DNA of 64,000 bases from Flavobacteriales bacterium (GTDB taxonomy: Bacteria > Bacteroidota > Bacteroidia > Flavobacteriales_D > Sanyastnellaceae). Both the position numbers and the translations under genes were made by a program. Shown piece by piece: positions 43,114-50,837 of this stretch (the stretch's first letter is position 1; each line of letters opens with the position of its first letter). The notes beneath the pieces are model-generated. The model was not told the DNA's origin. It ran no database searches and was given only the letters and a program-made list of their open reading frames with translations. The stretch spans positions 310,001-374,000 of the forward strand of contig JAIXWX010000034.1 of NCBI GenBank assembly GCA_027491075.1, written 5' to 3'.

Positions 43114-44289
43114 TTATGAAACTAATTGATGATACAAGTTTATATAACTTTCAGTAATTTTTTTCCAATTAAACTCCTGTTTGAATGCTTTTTTTCCTGC
43201 GATGCTAAGATTCATTCGTTCATCTGGATTGCAGTAGAGGGCTTGGAGGACTTTTGCTGCTTCATTCAAATCAATATGTCCGTAACCGTACTCATCGAAT
43301 GTAGTTTTAATGACTATCCCAGCGTTTGACCAAGAAATGATTTCAGCAATGTTTCCGACATTGGACGCAACAAACGGTAGGCCTGCTGCCATCGATTCGA
43401 AGATAACTATCGGTGAACACTCTATATTGGATGGAAAAAGGAATAAGTCAGCACATTGAAAAGCTTCGATGGTTTGCTCTCGATTCCATTGATGTATTTC
43501 TATTTTTTTATTCGTGAGTCGAGCTTTAATCCTCTCGAATGCCCAACGAATTTTCTGACGGCCGTATCTCGGAAAATTTTCATAACCATTACCAATAAAA
43601 ACCATTCTCAGGTGGGGAATCTTTACTTTGTTGATGATGCGTAAAGCTTGGATGTGCCCTTTAAGCCCGGTGAAAGATCCAATGTGTAACACTACGAATT
43701 CCTTCGATGTCCAGCCTAATTTCTCTCTAAGAATATTTCTATCTACATCTAAAAACTCTCGTTCATCAGCAGCATTGGGTATAATAGTATAGTTTTTTAT
43801 TCCTAACTCTGTAGCAAAGTGAATATCTCGATAGTCATATGATAGAAATACATGATGATCGAATTGCGGCATGTATTGCTTCATACTTTCGTAGTAGCCC
43901 TTATAAATAGGTATTGGCAAACCTGAAAACCCAGTAGGTACGAAAATCGTTTTGGCTTTTACTTTTTGTAAATCTGACAATAAGAGGTCTGTAGACCATA
44001 TTTGGGCTGCAAAAAAGACAATAACGTCGAATGTTGATCCTAATACAAATTTTATGTAGGGTTCAGGATTGCCACTAATTCCCGTTGCTAAAGAACCCGT
44101 AATATCGAATGAATGAATGTAAACACCGTTGTGAACTTTGAAGTTCCTATTGGGATGACTCGTACATGCTACATGGATCTCATGTCCTTCTAACACCATG
44201 CGTTCGGATAGTTGTTTTACTACCTCTTGCATTCCCCCAACGGAGGGGAAGTAATTTTCTACTATATGCAGTATTCGTAGTTTACGCAT
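43114..44289 (-). CDS. Glycosyltransferase family 4
   Basis: A 391-residue GT-B enzyme with an early segment ENYFPSVGGMQEVVKQL and donor-site segment FLFPSNIECSPIVIFESMAAGLPFVASNVGNIAEI (E-x7-E type). The middle contains DEREFLDVDRNILREKLGW. Starts eight bases inside the end of the upstream GT2 gene. Confidence 0.85.
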   Translation of the reverse strand: MRKLRILHIVENYFPSVGGMQEVVKQLSERMVLEGHEIHVACTSHPNRNFKVHNGVYIHSFDITGSLATGISGNPEPYIKFVLGSTFDVIVFFAAQIWSTDLLLSDLQKVKAKTIFVPTGFSGLPIPIYKGYYESMKQYMPQFDHHVFLSYDYRDIHFATELGIKNYTIIPNAADEREFLDVDRNILREKLGWTSKEFVVLHIGSFTGLKGHIQALRIINKVKIPHLRMVFIGNGYENFPRYGRQKIRWAFERIKARLTNKKIEIHQWNREQTIEAFQCADLFLFPSNIECSPIVIFESMAAGLPFVASNVGNIAEIISWSNAGIVIKTTFDEYGYGHIDLNEAAKVLQALYCNPDERMNLSIAGKKAFKQEFNWKKITESYINLYHQLVS

Positions 44290-45091
44290 TAGACTTAAGC
44301 ATTCTGTATCTATATCTAATATCGAAGAAAGTGTTTTTGAAATAGGTAATAGCGCTAATCAAGGCTTTCTTCATATATAAATGTTGAATGTAGTATTTTA
44401 TAGCATGAGCGAGTACCTCTTTCTTCATTCTATATTCGTTTTTTTGATTTGCACGAATACTCGTGGATGGATCATTTCGATAGAATAGCAATGGCTCATT
44501 GATCGTTAGGATGTTAGTGTGTGCAGAAACTTTGAGCCATAAAGCGTAATCTTCAACTGCTTTCAGACTAGTGATTTCTGGAAAGTATCCGGCGTCTACG
44601 ATCAACTGCTTTTTGATAAGAACTGAACTACATATAACTAGATTTTCATTGAGCAGGGTGTAACAGTCTATTTCTTCAACTAGTTTCGGGAGCAACATAT
44701 AGTCTTGCTGCTTTTCTGATATGAGCACATAAGCATTGGTGGATACGCACGATGCTTTCTTTGCATCCACGAGTTGAAACTGCTTCTCAATCTTATCTTT
44801 TTCCCAGAAGTCGTCGTTGTCCAGAAAGGCGATCCAATCTCCTTTCGATTTTTTAATTCCTATATTACGCGGAATAGACGGCATCCCATTTTTACCACAA
44901 TCTAGCCAAACGACGGGTGTTTGTTCTGTACTGAATTGTGCAACTACTTCATAAGAGTTATCCGTGGATCCGTCATCGCAAACGAGTATTTCAGAAATAG
45001 GATAGGTTTGATTCAATACACTATGTATTGCTTTTTGGAGCATTTCTGCTCTATTGAAATTAGGTATTACAACAGAAACACTGTATATCAT
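44282..45091 (-). CDS. Glycosyltransferase family 2
   Basis: A 269-residue GT-A enzyme: VSVVIPNFNRAEMLQKAI, LVCDDGSTDNSYEVV and FLDNDDFWEKDKI as metal site. The KAVEDYALWLKVSA segment is the acceptor/base region. Two bases separate it from the methyltransferase gene upstream. Confidence 0.88.
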   Translation of the reverse strand: MIYSVSVVIPNFNRAEMLQKAIHSVLNQTYPISEILVCDDGSTDNSYEVVAQFSTEQTPVVWLDCGKNGMPSIPRNIGIKKSKGDWIAFLDNDDFWEKDKIEKQFQLVDAKKASCVSTNAYVLISEKQQDYMLLPKLVEEIDCYTLLNENLVICSSVLIKKQLIVDAGYFPEITSLKAVEDYALWLKVSAHTNILTINEPLLFYRNDPSTSIRANQKNEYRMKKEVLAHAIKYYIQHLYMKKALISAITYFKNTFFDIRYRYRMLKSNA

Positions 45092-45092
45092 C

Positions 45093-45767
45093 CTATTTTA
45101 GTATTCGGCGTACAAGCATTTTCAAAAGTTGGATCACCGAGTATTCAGGTGCTTGTATTTTTTTTCGTTGCAGATCAATTTGTGTATGGCATAAGGCTTC
45201 GATGGATGTAGTCTTTTCAATGTCAAATGGAACATCCCATTCAAAGCCTTGAATGAAATAGGGTAAGAGATCATTTAGGGTATCGGTATAGCCCAGGTTT
45301 AATTGTGGATAGAAGAACTTTTGTACGGGTGCAAAAGAATATATTGGCGTTTCTGTTTTTATCGCATAATAGAGCTTACCATGATTAAAATGAAGGAAAT
45401 TAACGTGGGCGTCAATGTTATACAAATAGTCATAGTAAATCATTGGAAATTCGAAGTAGCCTCTATTTGAAACCCTGAAAACTTCCGACAAGAATTGTGG
45501 AAGATCAATTACGTGCTCCAAAACGTGAGAACAAATGACATAATCGAAACTCTTGTCCTCGAAGGGAAAACGGTCGCCAGAATAAAAAATAAGCTCCTTA
45601 TCGGTATGGAGTTTCTCATTGTTCCCGAATTGTCTCGCATATTCTTTTTCGTCATCGAACTGTTTTTCAAGCAATACATCTGATCTGTGGTAAGGATGCG
45701 CACCAGGACCTATTTCGAGAACGCGATCTTGAGGAAGAATTCCTTTAATTCTTTCTGAGAAGAACAT
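45093..45767 (-). CDS. Class I SAM-dependent methyltransferase
   Basis: A 224-residue methyltransferase with motif I DRVLEIGPGAHPYH, post-I acidic residue EKQFDDEKEY and motif II/III FPFEDKSFDYVICSHVLEHVIDLPQFLSEVFRV. It probably methylates a sugar of the exported polysaccharide, possibly the chain terminus as in ABC-dependent O-antigens. The methyltransferase is only one base from the Wzt gene, which fits a chain-capping role; inference. Confidence 0.8.
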   Translation of the reverse strand: MFFSERIKGILPQDRVLEIGPGAHPYHRSDVLLEKQFDDEKEYARQFGNNEKLHTDKELIFYSGDRFPFEDKSFDYVICSHVLEHVIDLPQFLSEVFRVSNRGYFEFPMIYYDYLYNIDAHVNFLHFNHGKLYYAIKTETPIYSFAPVQKFFYPQLNLGYTDTLNDLLPYFIQGFEWDVPFDIEKTTSIEALCHTQIDLQRKKIQAPEYSVIQLLKMLVRRILK

Positions 45768-45768
45768 G

Positions 45769-47016
45769 TCAGTGGATTTTAGTAATAATTGTTTGAAGCT
45801 GGTTCACAAGCAGGCCACTCTTGGTGTTTACGACGGAGGAGTTTTCGGGGAGGACAGAAACATCAGAAATGCTTAAAATACCTACTCCTTCAACATATTG
45901 AAGCACATCACCTTCATTGGATAAACCAACAACAAGTCGATAATGACCTTCTGTAAATGAAAGTTCGTTATTCACAAATAGCGCCTCATATACGCCTGGT
46001 TCCAATTTTTGAGGCCTACTCCATGTTGTTTGAAGTGGCATATCCAAAGATGACGAAAGACCTAACGCTATAATGAATTGATCGACTTTACTGACTACTT
46101 TGAATCGAATTCGAATTTGCCAAAATTCTCCAATGGCCACTTCTGAAACTTCCCTGCCTGCGCTATTTTCTACTATCAACTCTTCTGCAAAAGCAATTTC
46201 TTTTCGGGTTGATTCCGTCATTGGAATTTTGAAATGAGATTCTGCATTTTGATATGCTTCTAAATACTTTTTTACTACCGTCTCGATTGTTCCTTGAGTA
46301 ACAAGTTTGCCTTGTTGAAGCATCAAACCCGTGTTACATAACTTTTGAACGGCTTCCATATTGTGACTCACAAATAGAATCGTTCGGCCTTCACCGGAAA
46401 CATCTTTCATCTTTCCAAGACACTTCCTTTGAAAGGCAGCGTCACCTACAGCCAACACTTCGTCTACAATGAGAATTTCAGGTTCGAGATGGGCTGCTAC
46501 GGAAAAAGCCAATCGAACATACATGCCAGAAGAGTAACGCTTTACAGGAGTGTCTAGGAAGCGCTCAACTTCACTAAATGCTACTATTTCGTCAAACTTG
46601 GATTTAATCTCTTTGCGACTCATCCCTAAGATGCTTCCATTGAGAAAAATATTTTCTCTCCCACTAAGTTCTGGATGAAATCCTGTACCGACTTCTAACA
46701 AACTGGCCACTCGGCCTTCAATGGTGATACGCCCATAAGTAGGCGCCACGATTCGGCTAAGCACTTTTAACAAGGTACTCTTTCCCGCACCGTTTCTTCC
46801 AACAATGCCTACACGATCTCCTTGCTTAATCTCAAAGTTTAGATTATGCAAAGCTTGAAAGGTTTCCGTTTCCGATGGCGACTTAAATTGTCCTTTAAGT
46901 ACTTGCTTCGTCTTTTGAGAAATGACGTCTCTGAGCGCAGTGTATCGCTCTCTATTCTGTTGACGAAGAACGTACTCTTTTGTCAAGTCTTCAACTTTGA
47001 TAATCGTTTTACTCAT
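45769..47016 (-). CDS. wzt: Polysaccharide ABC transporter ATPase with C-terminal carbohydrate-binding domain
   Basis: A 415-residue protein: ATPase half with Walker A (GIVGRNGAGKSTLLKV), signature YSSGMYVRLAFS and Walker B ILIVDEVLAVGDAAFQ, then about 165 extra residues (about 250-415) in beta strands, as in Wzt proteins that recognise the capped end of their O-antigen. The presence of that domain suggests a modified non-reducing terminus. The start overlaps the FdtA-like gene by eight bases. Confidence 0.9.
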   Translation of the reverse strand: MSKTIIKVEDLTKEYVLRQQNRERYTALRDVISQKTKQVLKGQFKSPSETETFQALHNLNFEIKQGDRVGIVGRNGAGKSTLLKVLSRIVAPTYGRITIEGRVASLLEVGTGFHPELSGRENIFLNGSILGMSRKEIKSKFDEIVAFSEVERFLDTPVKRYSSGMYVRLAFSVAAHLEPEILIVDEVLAVGDAAFQRKCLGKMKDVSGEGRTILFVSHNMEAVQKLCNTGLMLQQGKLVTQGTIETVVKKYLEAYQNAESHFKIPMTESTRKEIAFAEELIVENSAGREVSEVAIGEFWQIRIRFKVVSKVDQFIIALGLSSSLDMPLQTTWSRPQKLEPGVYEALFVNNELSFTEGHYRLVVGLSNEGDVLQYVEGVGILSISDVSVLPENSSVVNTKSGLLVNQLQTIITKIH

Positions 47017-47371
47017 GGCTTCCTCCTGGATTCATCATCACAAATTCTGATGGGTTATAGTATTCCGTGGAAAGAACGAGTAATACGTTGTCTTCGCTAA
47101 AGCTGTGCATGGTATGAGGGTCGCCCGGCTGAAGCAAGAGGCACGTAGTAGGAGTATTCAATGCAAATGCGTCTGCTCCTACTTGAATGGTACAGCTTCC
47201 GCAGACGCTGATCAAAGCTTGGTGTGCTTGTAGGTGCTTCTTTCCGCCGCGTGTTCCCCTGCCATTGTGGATATAAAAAATCCTTTTAATATCAAATGGA
47301 AGTACTTTTTCAAACACGGTCAATTGACCGCGTTCATCGCTAAAGGAGGGGAGATGTATGAGTTGTGCCAT
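47009..47371 (-). CDS. FdtA/WxcM-like sugar 3,4-ketoisomerase family cupin
   Basis: A 120-residue cupin: DERGQLTVFEKVLPFDIKRIFYI at the N terminus, R41-G-G-K44-K45-H46-L-Q-A-H50-Q51 in the active-site strand, and LLLQPGDPHTMHSF near the end. FdtA and QdtA convert dTDP-4-keto-6-deoxyglucose to the 3-keto isomer and normally have HxH here; this protein has Lys at the first position and keeps the second His. Activity may therefore be altered. RmlA/RmlB-type genes that make its substrate are not in the window. It sits between wzm and wzt, overlapping both. Confidence 0.75.
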   Translation of the reverse strand: MAQLIHLPSFSDERGQLTVFEKVLPFDIKRIFYIHNGRGTRGGKKHLQAHQALISVCGSCTIQVGADAFALNTPTTCLLLQPGDPHTMHSFSEDNVLLVLSTEYYNPSEFVMMNPGGSHE

Positions 47372-48219
47372 CAGATGATATCAGCGAATGAACGTTCGGT
47401 TTTTCTGAAATAGTATATTCCATATAGGAGCAGGGCGCTGCTCACTGACAATGAAAGAAGGAAAGCAGGAAGATATAATGCAGTGTTTCCTAGTATACAC
47501 CAACGAAAGCCATCAATAACACTCACCATTGGATTTAAAGCGTAAATCCATTGGAGGATTTGAGGAATACGTTCATTGTTGTATATATCGCTGCTTGAAA
47601 AAGCAATGGGGGATACATATAGGCCGAATTGTACAATGAATGGTACGATGTAACGAAAATCACGATATTTAACGTTGAGTGCTGCTATGTAAATCCCAGC
47701 TCCAAAAGAGGCAATCAGAGCCAAGAATAGAAATATCGGCAATAACATTATTTGCCAACCTGGAGTGTATTGATAAATGAACATCAACACAATCAAAATC
47801 ACAAATGATATAAGAAAGTCTACCAAACAAACGATGATCGTACTGGCAGGAACAATAATTCTTGGGAAGTAGACTTTTGTAAGTAGATTAGAGTTGGCAA
47901 TTAAACTATTGGCACTCTCGCTGAATGCCGTGGAGAAAAAAGTCCATGGTAGGGTAGCAGCTGCGACAAGTAAAATCCGCGGGGTGTGGGAGGGAACATT
48001 GGATTCAAAGAGCCAACCAATGAATACCATTACCAACATGGTCAACAGGGGGCGCAATACGCTCCAAAGAATTCCTATCGCTGTTTGTTTGTACCTGACC
48101 AGAAGATCTCTCCAAGCAAGAAAATAAAACAACTCTCTAAACTTCCACATTTCGCTCCAATAGCGGCTGTTCCCTTTAGAGGCATCAATGACGACACGGT
48201 GCAGGTTGGCTTGGTCCAT
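47371..48219 (-). CDS. wzm: Polysaccharide ABC transporter permease (Wzm)
   Basis: A 282-residue ABC-2-type permease with a cytosolic N terminus (FRELFYFLAWRDLLVRYKQTAIG) and six membrane helices. The sequence is typical of Wzm/TagG/KpsM exporters, which move lipid-linked glycan across the inner membrane. It is the first gene of the polysaccharide cluster and just before the FdtA gene. A box with one mismatch to TAnnTTTG lies seven bases upstream. Confidence 0.9.
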   Translation of the reverse strand: MDQANLHRVVIDASKGNSRYWSEMWKFRELFYFLAWRDLLVRYKQTAIGILWSVLRPLLTMLVMVFIGWLFESNVPSHTPRILLVAAATLPWTFFSTAFSESANSLIANSNLLTKVYFPRIIVPASTIIVCLVDFLISFVILIVLMFIYQYTPGWQIMLLPIFLFLALIASFGAGIYIAALNVKYRDFRYIVPFIVQFGLYVSPIAFSSSDIYNNERIPQILQWIYALNPMVSVIDGFRWCILGNTALYLPAFLLSLSVSSALLLYGIYYFRKTERSFADII

Positions 48220-48226
48220 GATGCTG

Positions 48227-48234
48227 CGAAGATA
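48227..48234 (-). promoter_or_regulatory. Possible -7 box (TATCTTCG) for the polysaccharide cluster
   Basis: One mismatch from TAnnTTTG, seven bases before the wzm ATG on the minus strand. It is the only promoter-like element in the 48-base gap after aroE, so it is a candidate for the whole cluster start. Confidence 0.3.
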
Positions 48235-48267
48235 AGAAACTCTTGGAATGTGAATTAATCTATTGAA

Positions 48268-49014
48268 TTACAGGGATTTCCATATTTGCCAGCTCTTCTC
48301 CGCCTGCAATTGTAGCATCAGTTTGCCATTAGCAACGGTAGCCCCTGCTTCTTTTCCTTTTCTGAGAAATAATGTCTCCTCTGGATTGTAAATTAAATCG
48401 TATAGAAAGTGGTCTGAGGTAAGAGCGTTGTAGGGCAGAGGGGGAATAGAGTCAATGTTTGGAGCCATGCCAACTGGAGTGCAGTTGACAATTAAAGGAA
48501 AAAACGCAATGTTGTTTTCTGTTATTTCTGAATAATGCAAATGATAAGATTCCCTTGGATTTCTTGTTGCGAAAAATACTTTAATCCCTAGTTTTTTGAG
48601 TACATAGGACACCGCTTTGGCGCTACCTCCAGTTCCCAGAATGAGCGCGCGTTCGTATTTATTTTCAAGAAAAGGCTTTATGCTATGATAAAATCCATAA
48701 GCATCCGTGTTGTATCCGGTTCTTTCTCCATTTTCCGAAATTTTCACGCAGTTTACAGATCCTATCAGTTTAGCCTCTGCATCTAAGCCGTCTAATAAGG
48801 GGATGATTTGTTCTTTATATGGAATAGTGACATTCAACCCTTTTAGCTCTGGGTGTGCTTCCAATACATCGTGGATCAAATCAAGAGAGGGTAAATCGAA
48901 ATGAATGTATCCATGATCCGAGGCGCCCAATTCTTGGAATTTATTGGAGAAATAAGCCGCCGAGAAACTATGACCCAGAGGATGTCCAAGCAACCCGTAT
49001 AAATATTTGGTCAT
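48268..49014 (-). CDS. aroE: Shikimate dehydrogenase
   Basis: A 248-residue NADP enzyme: GLLGHPLGHSFSAAYF shikimate site, catalytic Lys in GLNVTIPYKEQII, and the Rossmann segment ALILGTGGSAKAVSYVL. It reduces 3-dehydroshikimate in aromatic amino-acid synthesis. It is slightly short of E. coli AroE. The start overlaps dedA's end by four bases. Confidence 0.92.
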   Translation of the reverse strand: MTKYLYGLLGHPLGHSFSAAYFSNKFQELGASDHGYIHFDLPSLDLIHDVLEAHPELKGLNVTIPYKEQIIPLLDGLDAEAKLIGSVNCVKISENGERTGYNTDAYGFYHSIKPFLENKYERALILGTGGSAKAVSYVLKKLGIKVFFATRNPRESYHLHYSEITENNIAFFPLIVNCTPVGMAPNIDSIPPLPYNALTSDHFLYDLIYNPEETLFLRKGKEAGATVANGKLMLQLQAEKSWQIWKSL

Positions 49015-49658
49015 TTGCTTGAAAACTTTGCTCTGAGGAATCCGATAATAATGGGCAATATGCTAAGTGCAATAATGGAAAGAATAACAATTTCAAAATT
49101 TTCTTTCACCACAGGTATATTTCCGAATGCATATCCTAGCATGGAGAGACCGATGACCCATAGCAATGCTCCTAGGATACAAAAAGTAATGTATTTTTTA
49201 TATGGCATGTTTCCCGCTCCAGCGACAAAAGGTGCTACTGTGCGTACGATAGGAACGAAGCGAGCCATGATTACTGTTTTTCCACCATGCTTGGTATAAA
49301 ATGCTTCGGTTTCATCTATATATTTTCTCTTAAAGAATAAAATCCTTTCTCTTTTTTTAATCTGTTCACTAAAAAATTTTCCAACGAAATAATTGAGATT
49401 GTCACCACAGAGCGCGGCAAGAATCAAAAGCGGAATCACGATGTAAATTTTTAATTCAGAGCCAGGAGCTGCGGCCAACGCTCCCGCAGCGAAAAGCAAG
49501 GAATCTCCAGGCAAAAGAGGCATCACGATCAATCCTGTTTCTACAAACACAATTAGAAAAAGAATGGCATAGGTCAGAGTACCATATTCAGCAATAAAGA
49601 ACTGTAATTTCTCATCGATGTGTAAAGTGAAGTCGATGATACTTTGAAGGATTTCCAT
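49011..49658 (-). CDS. DedA family membrane protein
   Basis: A 215-residue membrane protein with the DedA core FVETGLIVMPLLPGDSLLFAAGALA and later GGKTVIMARFVPIVRTVAPFVAGAGNM, with the conserved arginines and acidic residues. DedA proteins take part in undecaprenyl-phosphate or lipid flipping at the inner membrane. It lies in the comA-rhodanese-dedA-aroE line. Confidence 0.9.
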   Translation of the reverse strand: MEILQSIIDFTLHIDEKLQFFIAEYGTLTYAILFLIVFVETGLIVMPLLPGDSLLFAAGALAAAPGSELKIYIVIPLLILAALCGDNLNYFVGKFFSEQIKKRERILFFKRKYIDETEAFYTKHGGKTVIMARFVPIVRTVAPFVAGAGNMPYKKYITFCILGALLWVIGLSMLGYAFGNIPVVKENFEIVILSIIALSILPIIIGFLRAKFSSK

Positions 49659-49670
49659 GTGTGCTAGATT

Positions 49671-49994
49671 TTAGTGTTCCTGAAAAATGGCAGGATCGAA
49701 TTGCTCGGCATACGCTCTGATTCCACCGGTGAGGCTATATACATTGTTGAATTGGTGTTTATTCATGAGTGTATAAACTACGGCATTGCTTCGTTTCCCA
49801 GAATTACAATGAATTACCACTGGCACTTCTCTTTGTAACTCCTCTTTGCGCTGCAGGATGGCATTCATGGGGATATGTATGCCGCCAATATTTCCCGAGA
49901 GAACTTCTTCTTCCTCCCGGATATCAATCAATTGAAACGAAACTCCTTGGTCTTTCCAGCTCTTTAATTGAGCAGCCGTAATTTCCTGTATCAT
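49671..49994 (-). CDS. Rhodanese-like domain protein
   Basis: A 107-residue single rhodanese domain with active cysteine C63 in VVIHCNSGKRSNAV. Such proteins transfer sulfur or act as sulfane sulfur carriers. I start at ATG 49994, which overlaps the comA stop by one base; the 26-codon-longer frame is unlikely. The pairing with comA, a sulfonate-forming enzyme, may reflect sulfur chemistry, but that is inference. Confidence 0.85.
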   Translation of the reverse strand: MIQEITAAQLKSWKDQGVSFQLIDIREEEEVLSGNIGGIHIPMNAILQRKEELQREVPVVIHCNSGKRSNAVVYTLMNKHQFNNVYSLTGGIRAYAEQFDPAIFQEH

Positions 49995-50779
49995 TATTCT
50001 TTCATTTTTGCAACGATATCCTCTGGAAGAAACTGAAAGAACGTATCTCCACGGAGCCCGATGCGCAGGCATTCTAATGGGATTACTTCGTTTTCAGCTA
50101 TGTTTCCAAGGTTCACATTGTGTCCGAGATGTTTTATAAAATATACTTGTTGTGCTTTTTTTGGAGCCTCCCACAAGATATCTTCCGCTTTTACTTTCTG
50201 CAGAATCTTATTGATGAGTAGCACGTGCGCCTGTCCGTTGGGTCGATATATTCCAACATTTCCACTTTCGCGTGCTTCGGCAATCACTTTCCAACTTCCG
50301 GCTTGTAATTCAGTACTCATCATCTTAATCCACTTTGAAGGGCTTATGAGAATCCCCTCTTCTTTGGATCCTACTTCAGAGAGTACCGTGTAGTTTTTAG
50401 CGAAGCGATGAATGACCTCGCATTTTTCGGCATGAGGAATAGACATACTTCCATCGGATACTTCAATCGTGTCAAGGCCGATTTTGTTGATGTAACGCTC
50501 GTATTCATCCATTTGATTGCGTACGTAGAAAGCTTCAAATAAAGTACCTCCTACATATACACGAATGTTGTTCTGCTGGTATAACTTTACTTTATCTTTT
50601 ACTTTTGATGAAAAAGCACTGGTTCCAAAACCGAGTTTTACAATATCTACAAATTCTCCAGAGCTTTCTATAAGGTCTTCCGCTTGGCGTATGGTAAGTG
50701 CCTTGTCCATTACCATGGTGAGGCCTGAGGTACGGGGTTTAGCGGTGCGCTGTGGCAAATGTTTTAGGTCAAAGTTCAT
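49994..50779 (-). CDS. comA: Phosphosulfolactate synthase (ComA family)
   Basis: The 261-residue TIM-barrel protein resembles ComA, which adds sulfite to phosphoenolpyruvate to form (2R)-3-phosphosulfolactate. Visible segments: KPRTSGLTMVMDKALT, VDIVKLGFGTSAF, NIRVYVGGTLFEAFY, TIEVSDGSMSIP and the late RIGLRGDTFF. In archaea this is the first step of coenzyme M synthesis; in bacteria it supplies sulfolactate or sulfonate products. ComB and ComC are not in the window. Function in a Bacteroidetes is not established. Confidence 0.85.
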   Translation of the reverse strand: MNFDLKHLPQRTAKPRTSGLTMVMDKALTIRQAEDLIESSGEFVDIVKLGFGTSAFSSKVKDKVKLYQQNNIRVYVGGTLFEAFYVRNQMDEYERYINKIGLDTIEVSDGSMSIPHAEKCEVIHRFAKNYTVLSEVGSKEEGILISPSKWIKMMSTELQAGSWKVIAEARESGNVGIYRPNGQAHVLLINKILQKVKAEDILWEAPKKAQQVYFIKHLGHNVNLGNIAENEVIPLECLRIGLRGDTFFQFLPEDIVAKMKE

Positions 50780-50823
50780 GTAGCGAGCTTTAAATAAAAA
50801 GATAGTTGTTTTTAAAACGGGGG

Positions 50824-50831
50824 CAAAGATA
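50824..50831 (-). promoter_or_regulatory. comA operon -7 box (TATCTTTG)
   Basis: A perfect TAnnTTTG box on the minus strand, 44 bases before the comA ATG, in the gap after the TPR gene. It is the best candidate start for the comA-rhodanese-dedA-aroE operon. No clear -33 TTG is seen. Confidence 0.45.
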
Positions 50832-50837
50832 CATCTT

